A DNA stretch of 64,000 bases from Candidatus Iainarchaeum sp. (GTDB lineage: Archaea > Iainarchaeota > Iainarchaeia > Iainarchaeales > DTGL01). Numbering within the stretch: the first letter of the stretch is position 1; the number at the start of each line of letters is the position of its first letter. Below the pieces are notes generated by a model that searched no databases, was not told where the DNA came from, and was given only the letters and a program-made list of their open reading frames with translations. Where the stretch lies: positions 1 to 64,000 of the forward strand of contig JAOAJX010000003.1 in the NCBI GenBank assembly GCA_026413945.1, written 5' to 3'. This document shows positions 8,603 to 16,355 of this stretch, in pieces. The translations under genes were made by a program, and so were the position numbers.

Positions 8603-8611
8603 TTTTAAATA
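8603..8611 (+). promoter_or_regulatory. TATA box of the major pilin gene
   Basis: TTTTAAATA lies about 55 bases before the ATG at 8661. A start site near 8632 would give a leader of about 30 bases ending in the strong AAGGAGGT site at 8647-8654. A box this close to consensus together with a near-perfect Shine-Dalgarno fits a highly expressed structural protein. Confidence 0.55.
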
Positions 8612-8660
8612 TAGACGCATCAATAAATATTACTTAAACTATACTTAAGGAGGTAATTTG

Positions 8661-9107
8661 ATGAAAAATAAGGCACAAGGAACAACAGAATACCTGATTA
8701 TTTTGGCAGTAATTATAATTATTGCCTTGGTTGTTGCGGGAGTGATGGGTTGGTTCCCAGGCCTCGGCGGGGCAATAACTGAGCAGCAGAGCAAGGCCTA
8801 CTGGCAAGGAACCTCACCTTTGGCAGTAACGGATTGGAAGATAGGATCTACAGGAGCAAGGTTTACATTGAAGAACGTAAGCACAGATAAAATAGAACTA
8901 ACGGATATTGGCGTAAGTGGTACTGCACTTGGGCTAGCTGATGTTAATATAAATGCAGGAGAAACCTATACTACTGATTTAGATAACAGTGTTACTTGTA
9001 CATCTGGAACTTATCAGCATAATTTAGAGATAAGCTACAACGTTGTTGGTGGCATCTCTGGAAAGAAGCTTGTCGGTGCAAAGCCAATAGTTGGAACATG
9101 CGGCTAA
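8661..9107 (+). CDS. Class III signal peptide pilin, probable major pilin
   Basis: Product of 148 residues: M-K-N-K-A-Q-G-T-T-E-Y-L-I-I followed by a long hydrophobic helix, the standard archaeal class III signal peptide with Glu at mature position 5. A short Gly-rich turn and a Ser/Thr/Gly-rich beta domain follow, with two cysteines near the end that may form a disulfide. The ATG at 8661 is 6 bases after AAGGAGGT; a TTG at 8658 is less well placed. The gene stands alone between its own TATA box and a hairpin terminator, unlike the operon-encoded pilin-like genes. This arrangement suggests the abundant pilus filament subunit. Confidence 0.8.
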   Translation: MKNKAQGTTEYLIILAVIIIIALVVAGVMGWFPGLGGAITEQQSKAYWQGTSPLAVTDWKIGSTGARFTLKNVSTDKIELTDIGVSGTALGLADVNINAGETYTTDLDNSVTCTSGTYQHNLEISYNVVGGISGKKLVGAKPIVGTCG

Positions 9108-9129
9108 ACCTTAAGAGTTAGTTTAATGT

Positions 9130-9152
9130 AAAAGGTGCTTTTTGCACCTTTT
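9130..9152 (+). terminator. Hairpin terminator after the major pilin
   Basis: AAAAGGTGC (9130-9138) and GCACCTTTT (9144-9152) form a perfect 9-base stem with a five-T loop, followed by a T-rich stretch up to about 9167. This is the clearest intrinsic-type terminator in the window. The rest of 9153-9270 is AT-rich with no gene. Confidence 0.7.
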
Positions 9153-9270
9153 CTTTTAATTTTTTTGCTTATTTTTGTCTCACTTATTTTTTAATTTCGT
9201 TTTTTACAATTATCTTTTTTCCATAAATTCAGCTTTTTTCCCAAGTTTCAAGCCGAACTTTAAGGCAACA

Positions 9271-9278
9271 TTTATAAG
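9271..9278 (+). promoter_or_regulatory. TATA box of the CDC48 gene
   Basis: TTTATAAG lies 60 bases before the ATG at 9338; an expected start near 9300 leaves a leader of about 35 bases with TAGGTGG at 9327-9333. Confidence 0.45.
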
Positions 9279-9337
9279 GATTAAAGCAATTCTATATTAG
9301 TGAAAGCAGAATTTTCTTTGAATTAGTAGGTGGAGCT

Positions 9338-11512
9338 ATGCAAAAAAAGGAGCTGAAACTGAGGGTTCAAGATGCGGATCCAGCGCATGTTGGAAGGAAT
9401 ATAGTTACGCTTGATTCAAAACTTAGAGAAGCGCTCGGGATAAGCAGTGGTGACATTGTAGAAATAAAAGGTGCGAGAACTACTGCAGCAATTGTTTGGC
9501 CCGCTCGGGCTGAAGATGAAGGCAAGGAAATAATACGCATGGACGGCTTTATAAGGCATAACGCAGGAATAGGCCTCAATGATACTGTAATTGTGAGAGC
9601 TGCTGATTACAAAGAAGCACAGGAAGTAGTGCTTGCGCCAACACAGCGCATAAGAATTATTGCTTCTAGCTACAACAAGATTCTTAAAAGGACTTTTCTT
9701 GGGAGGCCTCTTTGCCAAGGTGATAGCGTATGGATAAGTGTCTTTGGCTCCGGATTTGTTTATAAGGTAACTGGCACCAAGCCAAGAGGTATTGTGAAAG
9801 TAACAGAGCTCACGGAATTTGTGCTTAAGGAAAAGCCAGCGAAAGAAGTTCCAGAAGGAATACCGACAGTTGCCTATGAAGATATAGGTGGCTTAAAAGA
9901 GCAAGTCATGAAAATAAGGGAAATGGTTGAGCTCCCAATGAGACACCCAGAGCTTTTTAGGCGCCTTGGCATAATACCACCGAAAGGGGTTTTGCTTTAT
10001 GGCCCTCCAGGTACGGGAAAAACTCTTCTGGCAAAAGCGGTTGCAAACGAAACAAACGCAAACTTCATAAGCGTAAATGCTCCAAGCATTATGAGCAAAT
10101 ATGTTGGTGAAGCCGAAGAGCGAATAAGGCGCATATTCAAGGAAGCAGAGGAAAATGCCCCGAGCATAATATTCATAGATGAAATTGATGCAATTGCACC
10201 TAAGAGAGATGAAGTAATAGGTGAAGTCGAAAGAAGAGTTGTTGCGCAGCTTTTGGCAATGATGGATGGCCTTGAAGCAAGAGGCAATGTAATTGTGATG
10301 GCAGCAACAAACCGTGTTAATTCCTTAGATGAAGCATTGCGCAGACCAGGGCGTTTTGATCGTGAGATTGAGTTTGGCATACCTGATAGGATGGAACGCA
10401 AGGAAATATTGCAGATACACACAAGAGGCATGCCTTTGGCAAAAGATGTCGATCTTGAGCAACTAGCTTCAATAACTCACGGTTTTGTCGGTGCCGATTT
10501 AGAAGCGCTTACAAAAGAAGCAGCAATGAAAGCTCTAAGGAGATACTTACCAAAGATAAACCTAGATGAAGATGAGATTCCTGCCGAAATACTCGAAAGC
10601 TTAGAGGTAAGAGCTGAAGATTTTATGGAAGCCCTTAAGGATGTACAGCCAAGTGCTTTGAGAGAAATTGCTGTGCAAATACCTAAGGTAAAATGGAGTG
10701 ATATTGGTGGCCTAGAAAACGTAAAAGAAGAACTTAAACAAGCAGTTGAATGGCCTCTTAAATATCCTGACCTTTTCAAAGAAATGGGCATAAAGCCAGC
10801 AAAAGGAATATTGCTTTACGGTCCTCCGGGCACGGGAAAAACTCTTCTGGCAAAGGCTGTTGCAAATGAGAGCGAAGCAAACTTCATTGCAGTGAAAGGC
10901 CCTGAGCTTCTCTCCATGTATGTTGGTGAAAGTGAGCGCGGTATAAGAAAAATCTTCAGGAAAGCGAGGCAGGTTGCTCCAGCAATAGTTTTCTTTGATG
11001 AGATTGATGCAATAGCATCAGAACGTGGAGAACATCTAGATTCTGGCGTAAGCAACAGGGTTTTGAATCAATTGCTTACTGAATTAGATGGGACTGAAAT
11101 ACTGCAGAATGTTGTATTCATTTGTGCAACAAATAGGCCCGATCTTGTGGACAAAGCGTTGCTTAGACCTGGGCGCGTAGACCGGCTCATAGAAGTGCCC
11201 GTGCCTGACATCAAAGCAAGGACAAGAATACTTGAAATACATACTAAAGCGGTGCCTCTTGCTCAAGACGTTTCAATCAAGGAGCTTGCAGAGGTAACTG
11301 AAAACTTCAGCGGTGCCGATCTTGAAAACTTAGTTAGGGAGGCAACTCTTATTGCAATAAAAGAAAACAAAATGAAAAAATGCTTAGTATCTATGAAGCA
11401 CTTTGAAAAAGCTTTGGCTAAGGTAAAGCCATCAATAACTGAAAACACAAAGAAAGCTTATGAAGACTTCAAAATAAAGGCATCCGAGTTCTCGCCAAGC
11501 TATGTGCGCTAA
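9338..11512 (+). CDS. cdc48: CDC48/VCP-type AAA+ ATPase
   Basis: Product of 724 residues, the usual length for archaeal CDC48/VAT. The amino-terminal substrate and cofactor domain spans about 1-180 (double-psi barrel start, V-G-R-N-I-V-T-L-D). D1 has Walker A G-P-P-G-T-G-K-T at 222-229 and Walker B I-I-F-I-D-E-I-D near 277; D2 has Walker A at 495-502 and V-F-F-D-E-I-D near 550. Both domains keep the R-P-G-R-F/V-D arginine-finger stretch. It unfolds proteins in the cytoplasm, in archaea often feeding the 20S proteasome. The carboxyl end S-P-S-Y-V-R is not the canonical HbYX but matches the end of the PAC2-family protein at 62002-62787. ATG with TAGGTGG upstream. Confidence 0.97.
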   Translation: MQKKELKLRVQDADPAHVGRNIVTLDSKLREALGISSGDIVEIKGARTTAAIVWPARAEDEGKEIIRMDGFIRHNAGIGLNDTVIVRAADYKEAQEVVLAPTQRIRIIASSYNKILKRTFLGRPLCQGDSVWISVFGSGFVYKVTGTKPRGIVKVTELTEFVLKEKPAKEVPEGIPTVAYEDIGGLKEQVMKIREMVELPMRHPELFRRLGIIPPKGVLLYGPPGTGKTLLAKAVANETNANFISVNAPSIMSKYVGEAEERIRRIFKEAEENAPSIIFIDEIDAIAPKRDEVIGEVERRVVAQLLAMMDGLEARGNVIVMAATNRVNSLDEALRRPGRFDREIEFGIPDRMERKEILQIHTRGMPLAKDVDLEQLASITHGFVGADLEALTKEAAMKALRRYLPKINLDEDEIPAEILESLEVRAEDFMEALKDVQPSALREIAVQIPKVKWSDIGGLENVKEELKQAVEWPLKYPDLFKEMGIKPAKGILLYGPPGTGKTLLAKAVANESEANFIAVKGPELLSMYVGESERGIRKIFRKARQVAPAIVFFDEIDAIASERGEHLDSGVSNRVLNQLLTELDGTEILQNVVFICATNRPDLVDKALLRPGRVDRLIEVPVPDIKARTRILEIHTKAVPLAQDVSIKELAEVTENFSGADLENLVREATLIAIKENKMKKCLVSMKHFEKALAKVKPSITENTKKAYEDFKIKASEFSPSYVR

Positions 11513-11518
11513 TGCTAA

Positions 11519-12100
11519 CTAAAAGAAACCAGAAAGACCAAGTATAGCAAGATTTCCTAATAAAAGCAATAACCAAATGCTTGGGAAATGTGCTAATATT
11601 TTGCTTCCATCAAGTGGCGGAAACGGAATAAGATTAAAGGTTGCAAACCAAAGATTTAGGGTAGCAACCCCAAAAATAAGTTCACCGATGTATGTTTGGC
11701 GATTTCCAATAATGAAAAAGAATATAAAAATGAAAAGCAATCCTATGGCAGTATTCATTAGAGGCCCTGCAAGCGAAATCTTTGCATTTTGCTTCTTAGT
11801 TAGATGGGGGCCGTAAACATAGACTGCCCCCGGAGCAGCAAAGATAAAATTCATAAGAGAAGATATGAGCGCAATGACAAGGCCAGCTGGCCACATCACG
11901 AATTCAGCATGGCAGCCATACCTTCTTGCTACTGCCCTGTGCGCTAGCTCATGCGCTATAAAGCCAGTGCCAACAGCAACTAAACTCATTGGAAATAGGT
12001 ATAGAAAGCTCCCCATATCAACAAGCCGGCCTATTCTGGTGAATGCAATGCTTATTGTAAGCCAGCTTATTATCAGATCTTGAAGCTCGCTTCTCTTCAT
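11519..12100 (-). CDS. Site-2 protease family (M50) membrane metallopeptidase
   Basis: Product of 193 residues with about five membrane helices. It carries the zinc motif H-E-L-A-H near residue 50 and the third ligand region N-L-I-P-F-P-P-L-D-G near 160, together diagnostic of the M50 family, which cuts substrates within the membrane. It is a minimal form without PDZ or CBS domains. It starts at the ATG at 12100, with a TATA-like TTTAAAAAA about 30 bases upstream and no Shine-Dalgarno, suggesting leaderless translation. It converges on CDC48 with 6 bases between stop codons. The substrate is unknown. It is not a prepilin peptidase (no GxGD motif). Confidence 0.88.
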   Translation of the reverse strand: MKRSELQDLIISWLTISIAFTRIGRLVDMGSFLYLFPMSLVAVGTGFIAHELAHRAVARRYGCHAEFVMWPAGLVIALISSLMNFIFAAPGAVYVYGPHLTKKQNAKISLAGPLMNTAIGLLFIFIFFFIIGNRQTYIGELIFGVATLNLWFATFNLIPFPPLDGSKILAHFPSIWLLLLLGNLAILGLSGFF

Positions 12101-12118
12101 ACAAAGCTTTTACAAACA

Positions 12119-12133
12119 TATTTTTTAAACATT
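12119..12133. promoter_or_regulatory. Shared AT-rich promoter element of divergent genes
   Basis: TATTTTTTAAACATT reads as a TATA-like box in both directions. On the minus strand it sits about 25-30 bases before the M50 protease ATG; on the plus strand about 45 bases before the pilin-like ATG at 12171. Only 70 bases separate the two start codons. Confidence 0.35.
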
Positions 12134-12170
12134 TTGCTCAGCAATTAGTTTATGCTGCAAGGGGGTTGGT

Positions 12171-12356
12171 ATGAGAAGGATGGATAGTAAAGCACAGATT
12201 TCTCTTGAAATGATTCTTGTGTTAGCTGCGCTTATAGTGGTAGCGTTGCTTGTTGTTTCAAAGCTTCAGTCATCAGCGACACAGGCAAGCAAATCAATAG
12301 ACAAACGCTCACAGGAGCTTTTCAAAAAAGTAGATGACATAGGAAGCTTGAGCTAG
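12171..12356 (+). CDS. Very short class III signal peptide pilin-like protein
   Basis: Product of 61 residues: M-R-R-M-D-S-K-A-Q-I-S-L-E-M-I-L and a hydrophobic helix, then about 25 polar residues. K-A-Q-I-S-L-E is a textbook archaeal prepilin site with Glu5, but there is almost no globular domain, so the mature protein would be little more than the assembly helix. The ATG at 12171 follows AAGGGGG; an ATG at 12180 is also possible. It is followed 7 bases later by a second class III gene. It may be a filler or initiator subunit. Confidence 0.7.
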   Translation: MRRMDSKAQISLEMILVLAALIVVALLVVSKLQSSATQASKSIDKRSQELFKKVDDIGSLS

Positions 12357-12363
12357 TGATATA

Positions 12364-12771
12364 ATGAGAAAAAAAGCGCAAATTTCCTTGGAGTTTTTGA
12401 TAGTATTTACTATAGCAATCATAACAATGTGCTTTATTTTGCCTTCAGCCAGCAAAGCTTACAATAAATCTCTAAAGGCGATTGATTTGGCAAACGCAAA
12501 GCTTTTTGCCTCAGAGCTTCAAGATTCAATACGACTTATTGCACAGCTCTCAGAAGGTTCCCAGCTTACACTTAAATGTAGCCCTTTTGAGGATTGGAAA
12601 TTTTCAGTAGGGCCAGAAAATATAACTATTTTAGTAAACGAATATAACATTAAAATCAACACTGCAGCAAGAGTAGTTTCAAAAGAGACCAACTTTTCTT
12701 TGAATCAAACCTCGTGCCTTCTGCTTAAGCGTGAAAAAGAAGAAATTTTCTTGGCTATTAATAGATGCTAA
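12364..12771 (+). CDS. Class III signal peptide pilin-like protein
   Basis: Product of 135 residues starting M-R-K-K-A-Q-I-S-L-E-F-L-I-V, the same class III prepilin signal as its upstream partner, then one hydrophobic helix and a small domain with three cysteines. The ATG at 12364 follows GTGAT. The domain after the helix resembles in layout that of the first pilin-like protein of locus 1 (435-824). It is convergent with the minus-strand pilin-like set, 1 base between stop codons. Likely a minor pilin. Confidence 0.72.
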   Translation: MRKKAQISLEFLIVFTIAIITMCFILPSASKAYNKSLKAIDLANAKLFASELQDSIRLIAQLSEGSQLTLKCSPFEDWKFSVGPENITILVNEYNIKINTAARVVSKETNFSLNQTSCLLLKREKEEIFLAINRC

Positions 12772-12772
12772 A

Positions 12773-13135
12773 TTAATGGCATACTGTGAGAATTATTTCT
12801 GTCTCTTCGAGATTTTTGTCTAATGCAATAAGTTTGCTCGATATTGCATTCCTACAGCTTTTGCTGCAATCGAAAACCCTTTTTCCATCAATAGTTAGCG
12901 AGAAACTATCACCAAAAATTTCTTTTGCTTTGTTAACCATAATCTCTTTCGAAGGCCTTTCCAAAAGCCAAATTTTCAGCATATCGTGTTCTTTTTGCAA
13001 TATTATGAGCTCATCAGCTTTAGGTGCTTCACTAAAATAAATTGAGCTTAATGCGAAGAATGCAATTACTGCAAATAACATTGCAGAGACTGAAGAATCC
13101 ATTGTAAATATATAGCCCTTAATTTTTTGCATCAT
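12773..13135 (-). CDS. Pilin-like protein (KGYIFTMD type), paralogue of 1308-1721
   Basis: Product of 120 residues beginning M-M-Q-K-I-K-G-Y-I-F-T-M-D and an amino-terminal hydrophobic helix. K-G followed by Asp at mature position 6 is the same pattern as in the protein at 1308-1721. The soluble part has three cysteines. The ATG at 13135 is chosen because GGAGGTGG lies at 13153-13146; a longer start would add residues in front of the membrane anchor. It overlaps the upstream gene by 17 bases. Last gene of a four-gene minus-strand set of pilin-like proteins. Confidence 0.62.
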   Translation of the reverse strand: MMQKIKGYIFTMDSSVSAMLFAVIAFFALSSIYFSEAPKADELIILQKEHDMLKIWLLERPSKEIMVNKAKEIFGDSFSLTIDGKRVFDCSKSCRNAISSKLIALDKNLEETEIILTVCH

Positions 13136-13580
13136 TGCAGAAGGCCACCTCCATGGTGCTGAATTGTCCATTCACCAGCAATAATCGCAGCAAAACTGCG
13201 GGCTCTTTGCATACGTAGTATTTTTCCTTATCCAGAACAATATCCCTGTTATTTAACTTTATAGCAAACACCTTGTTTTTTAGCAAATTTTGCCTGTTTT
13301 TCTCTAAGACATTTTCAAAGTCAGATATGCGGTTTTCGAGGATACGCTTCTCATCAATGCTTATGTCTGCAAGGCCATTTTCATCTGCACTTCTCTTTAT
13401 CAGCGAGTCCACAAAAAGCGCATTTTGCTCGTTTTCAAAGAATTTCTGGCGCATTAACCTTATCTGAGTTATACGAACAAAAACGAAAAATGCGAGAAAG
13501 CAGACCAGAATTATTATTATGAATGCAACACAAAGATCTAAAGCAAATAGCATGCCTCTTCTACTTATAGTGCGTGCCAT
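13119..13580 (-). CDS. Pilin-like protein (RGMLFALD type), paralogue of 808-1311
   Basis: Product of 153 residues. S-R-R-G at residues 6-9 is followed by M-L-F-A-L-D and a hydrophobic helix of over 20 residues, so again the acidic residue is at mature position 6 rather than 5. The layout matches that of the locus 1 protein at 808-1311 (K-G-Q-L-F-T-T-D). The rest is helical and charged with two cysteines near the end. ATG at 13580 with GAGGT upstream; it overlaps the preceding gene by 20 bases. Likely minor pilin. Confidence 0.62.
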   Translation of the reverse strand: MARTISRRGMLFALDLCVAFIIIILVCFLAFFVFVRITQIRLMRQKFFENEQNALFVDSLIKRSADENGLADISIDEKRILENRISDFENVLEKNRQNLLKNKVFAIKLNNRDIVLDKEKYYVCKEPAVLLRLLLVNGQFSTMEVAFCNDAKN

Positions 13581-13932
13581 AAACTTTTACCTCTGCACCA
13601 TGCTTTTTTGTTACAATAGTTGCTTCAGAAAATATTTCTGAGTATACGAATTTTCCATTATAGTCGCTTGCAACAGCTCCTTCAAAAATTGCACAATCAA
13701 TTTTCAAATCAGAGCTTACTTCAGGACTTGAATAATAAGAATCTAATATCGTGCTGCAACTTTTTGCCTTAGCATATGCCTCCAATCTTCTGTGCTTTTC
13801 ATAAGAAGTTTTTCCAAGACCTTGAATGCTTTCTGCCGCAATAGATATAATTACTATTAGTATCATAAAGCAGATTATGATTTCAAGAGAAGCAAACCCT
13901 TTTTTACTTTTCAATAATATGGTACCACCCAT
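13561..13932 (-). CDS. Type IV prepilin-like protein (KKGFASLE)
   Basis: Product of 123 residues. The segment K-S-K-K-G-F-A-S-L-E-I-I-I-C-F is a near-bacterial type IV prepilin signal: basic leader, Gly at -1, Phe at +1 and Glu at +5, then the hydrophobic assembly helix. A small domain with two cysteines follows. The ATG at 13932 has AAGGTTGG just upstream; a TTG at 13914 would give a shorter leader. It starts 2 bases after the stop of the upstream gene. Of the minus-strand set this one has the most canonical signal. Confidence 0.68.
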   Translation of the reverse strand: MGGTILLKSKKGFASLEIIICFMILIVIISIAAESIQGLGKTSYEKHRRLEAYAKAKSCSTILDSYYSSPEVSSDLKIDCAIFEGAVASDYNGKFVYSEIFSEATIVTKKHGAEVKVYGTHYK

Positions 13933-13933
13933 G

Positions 13934-14470
13934 CTAACCAACCTTTGTTGCTCTTATAGTATAGCCAGGAACCAATGACGCAAAAACGTAAGCCTTGCCT
14001 TTCCGTATTTTGCAGACAACCCTTTTGTTTTTCATGGCACCGCCGGTGTAAGTATATTCAGCAATTTTAAGGCCTGATGATTCGACCACAATTGTTCTGG
14101 ACAAATCGCTGAGGCCTGAAAAACGGTAATTATTTATTCCATCTGTTATGTATAATTCACACCCAAAATGTTTTTTGAATCTTTCATAAGCATTCGCAAT
14201 CTTCTTATTCACAACACTATTTAGAAGAAATGAATCTGTGTTGTTCTTAGAAAGCTCAGATTCTAATGTTTCCTTTATTATTTTAGATAGGTTCTCCTCT
14301 ATCTGGAACCTCTCAAAGCTAGCCCGTTCCATTTCGATAGTTGTTATGTGTGCCTCTCTCAAAATAACAAGCTCGTTTCTATATGATGCAATTGTAGCAA
14401 TTAATAAGGTAGAAAAAACTATCAACAAAATTGCTGAAAAGAAGCCATTTTTATCAAGTTTCAGCAGCAT
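13934..14470 (-). CDS. Pilin-like protein, first gene of a minus-strand set
   Basis: Product of 178 residues: M-L-L-K-L-D-K-N-G-F-F-S-A-I-L-L, a hydrophobic helix, then a helical region and a domain with two cysteines. K-N-G before the helix could be a prepilin cleavage site but there is no Glu5. In size and position it resembles the locus 1 protein at 1726-2568. The ATG at 14470 lies after AAGGGTTG; a GTG at 14473 is the alternative. It heads four tightly packed genes that end at 12773. Probable minor pilin. Confidence 0.6.
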   Translation of the reverse strand: MLLKLDKNGFFSAILLIVFSTLLIATIASYRNELVILREAHITTIEMERASFERFQIEENLSKIIKETLESELSKNNTDSFLLNSVVNKKIANAYERFKKHFGCELYITDGINNYRFSGLSDLSRTIVVESSGLKIAEYTYTGGAMKNKRVVCKIRKGKAYVFASLVPGYTIRATKVG

Positions 14471-14531
14471 CACACAACCCTTAGCAGCAATATATTTGCT
14501 GTAAGGGAATTATTTTAATTTTTTCTTTGTC

Positions 14532-14822
14532 TCAGAGTAGAAGTAACGCACCTATAAAAATCACTGATAGCAAAATTGCATAGCCCCTATTATAATAAGC
14601 TATTATTCCGAGAAGCAGAGGTGCAATGAGAGAAAACTCTATATATTTTGGGTGATAACTTGAAACATACGTTCCTATTAGCATACCAATAAATATTACT
14701 GCAAATATAAATGCTGCAAAGTTGCCGACGCTTTTGCTCACGCTAGCAGAAAGCTTTTTGAATAAGTCATCAATGCTTGGCATAGTTGCCTGTTTTTTTT
14801 CTTCCTTTTTCTCGTCCCCCAT
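14532..14822 (-). CDS. Small membrane protein, unknown
   Basis: Product of 96 residues: a charged, lysine- and glutamate-rich amino terminus (about 30 residues) followed by three hydrophobic helices. No motif or family was recognised. The ATG at 14822 has no Shine-Dalgarno; an ATTAAAAT stretch about 25-30 bases upstream suggests leaderless translation. It lies upstream of the pilin-like set on the same strand, separated by 61 AT-rich bases. Confidence 0.55.
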   Translation of the reverse strand: MGDEKKEEKKQATMPSIDDLFKKLSASVSKSVGNFAAFIFAVIFIGMLIGTYVSSYHPKYIEFSLIAPLLLGIIAYYNRGYAILLSVIFIGALLLL

Positions 14823-14895
14823 AAAATATTCTTCATTCTTTAGATTTTAATACCTTTCGTATATCTTTGCTCTTGGGCTTTCGTTGGGGTGAGGG

Positions 14896-14917
14896 GGCAG
14901 CAGTATGCACTGCTGCC
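14896..14917. repeat. Perfect inverted repeat (hairpin) 3' of a small gene
   Basis: GGCAGCAGT (14896-14904) and ACTGCTGCC (14909-14917) form a 9-base stem around ATGC. It starts 12 bases after the stop of the small minus-strand gene at 14930-15109. There is no T tract on the minus side, so it may be an RNA-stabilising structure or terminator rather than a classic intrinsic terminator. It is more GC-rich than its surroundings. Confidence 0.5.
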
Positions 14918-14929
14918 TCTTTGCAAAAT

Positions 14930-15109
14930 TCAACTTCCGTTTATCTCGAACCTCTTCTTGAAGTCAATAACGCCCAAAAGTTCGTAGAGCATGTTTCTAT
15001 ATTTTTTTGGCTCCTTGTTTTTGAAGAGCTTTTCAAAGAGTTTTTCCTTCTCCAACTCAAGGATTTCAAGGCTCAGATCCTCAAAATCAATCTTTCTTGG
15101 AACCTTCAT
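14930..15109 (-). CDS. Small charged protein of 59 residues, unknown
   Basis: A short gene on the minus strand. ATG at 15109 lies 5 bases after a strong GAGGTGAT (15120-15113) and the frame runs 59 codons to TGA at 14930. The product is rich in Lys, Glu, Leu and Phe, predicted all-helical, beginning M-K-V-P-R-K-I-D-F-E-D-L and with a K-N-K-E-P-K-K-Y-R-N segment. No cysteine, membrane helix or known motif. The strong ribosome-binding site and low-complexity-free sequence make it more credible than the opposite-strand frame over the same bases. It is divergent from orc1/cdc6. Confidence 0.65.
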   Translation of the reverse strand: MKVPRKIDFEDLSLEILELEKEKLFEKLFKNKEPKKYRNMLYELLGVIDFKKRFEINGS

Positions 15110-15155
15110 TTTATCACCTCAACTACCTTAATGCTCTTTTTGATTAATTGCTTTT

Positions 15156-15176
15156 TGACACCACATTTCCACTAAA
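15156..15176. other. Weak candidate origin recognition box
   Basis: ACACCACATTTCCACTAAATG contains a short dyad, CATTT-CCACT-AAATG, in the AT-rich 112 bases between the small minus-strand gene and orc1/cdc6. Archaeal origins often lie beside this gene and use TTCCA-containing boxes with dyad symmetry. Only one such element is visible here, so an origin is only a possibility. Confidence 0.2.
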
Positions 15177-15221
15177 TGCAAAGGTTAATAAATTAAAACA
15201 AATCGCAATAGGTATTTTTTT

Positions 15222-16343
15222 ATGCATAAAAGCGCATTTAGCATCGAAGATGCCTGCATAATAAAAGATGAAAGGTTTTTGTATCCCGACTATGTCCCGG
15301 AGAGGCTGCCATTTAGAGATGCTCAGATAGAGGAAATCGTGAGCTCTTTAAGACCCCTGCTCAGGAATGGAAAGCCACAGAACCTTTTTATTTTCGGACC
15401 AACAGGCACAGGCAAAACAGTAACTGCCAAGTATGTTATAAAAGAGCTTGAGTCAGCTTCCTCAAGAGCAAAAGGGCTTTACATAAATTGCTTTGAAGAC
15501 CACACTAGGAATGCGGTACTTAACAAGCTTTGTATTTCTCTTGGCAATGCAGTGCCGAGACGCGGTCTTGCAGCTGACGAGCTTTACAATGAGCTTTTGC
15601 AGACACTTAAAACTAAGAAAATAAGCCCTGTTATTGTTTTTGATGAAGTAGACCAGCTTATCAAAGATAAAACCTCTTCCATGCTTCTTTACGACTTGCT
15701 AAGGGCAAATGAACAACATGGCCTTCAAATTGGATTAGTTTTAGTTTCAAACCTTTATGAAATACTTTCTTTCCTCGATGGAAGGGTCTTGAGCTCTTTA
15801 TCAGCAAAGAATGTAAAGTTTGAAAGCTATACCCCAGAGCAACTTAAGCAGATACTTAATGATAGAGCAAAAATTGCTTTTTTCAACAATTCTTTAGACC
15901 AAGATGCTATAAACCTAGCAGCAGCATATGGTGCAAAATGCAATGGCGATGCCAGGGTTGCAATAGAAATTCTTCTGTCTGCTGCAAGAATGGCAGAAAA
16001 TGAAGGCGCTAAGAGTGTTAATATTAACCACATCAAAAATGCATTTAAAACTATAAGCCCAAGAGCATTGCAAAAAGCAGCACCCTTTCTAGATGTGCAT
16101 GAGAAGGAACTACTAAAAATTTTGTGCGAGAAAGATGCTCTTTTTTCTGGTGAATTATACAAGCTATATGCGGCAAAATTCAGTAGTCCTTTGACTGAGA
16201 GAAGCTTTCGCGATAAGCTCAACCGATTGGCTGAGCTCAAATTGATAAGTTTAAAGGATGTCAAAGAAGGCATGCGTGGTAGGACACGTGAAATAACTCT
16301 AGCACAGCCAAAAAATGCAATAATGAGGCAAATAATTGAATAA
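15222..16343 (+). CDS. cdc6: Orc1/Cdc6 replication initiator
   Basis: Product of 373 residues. The AAA+ domain has Walker A G-P-T-G-T-G-K-T at 59-66 and Walker B V-I-V-F-D-E-V-D near 138-145. The sensor 1 strand L-V-L-V-S-N-L and a G-D-A-R-V-A-I-E-I-L sensor 2 stretch follow. The last 90 residues form the winged helix that reads origin DNA. The protein marks archaeal origins and loads the MCM helicase. ATG at 15222 with only a weak AGGT upstream and an AT-rich TTAATAAATT about 35 bases before it. Confidence 0.95.
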   Translation: MHKSAFSIEDACIIKDERFLYPDYVPERLPFRDAQIEEIVSSLRPLLRNGKPQNLFIFGPTGTGKTVTAKYVIKELESASSRAKGLYINCFEDHTRNAVLNKLCISLGNAVPRRGLAADELYNELLQTLKTKKISPVIVFDEVDQLIKDKTSSMLLYDLLRANEQHGLQIGLVLVSNLYEILSFLDGRVLSSLSAKNVKFESYTPEQLKQILNDRAKIAFFNNSLDQDAINLAAAYGAKCNGDARVAIEILLSAARMAENEGAKSVNINHIKNAFKTISPRALQKAAPFLDVHEKELLKILCEKDALFSGELYKLYAAKFSSPLTERSFRDKLNRLAELKLISLKDVKEGMRGRTREITLAQPKNAIMRQIIE

Positions 16344-16355
16344 GGAGGTTTTATA

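Noticed and set aside
9997-11055. Minus-strand frames across CDC48
   Set aside because: Repeated shadows of the two AAA+ domains (both contain the antisense of the GPPGTGKT stretch); no start signals.
11519-12100. M50 protease considered as the prepilin peptidase for the many pilins
   Set aside because: It has HELAH and the NxxPxPPLDG zinc motif of site-2 proteases, not the GxGD aspartic motif. The CPBP protease at 32055 is also of a different family.
14867-15175. Plus-strand open frame of 102 codons between a membrane-protein gene and orc1/cdc6
   Set aside because: It has no ribosome-binding site and runs antisense to the 59-codon gene at 14930-15109, which has a strong one.
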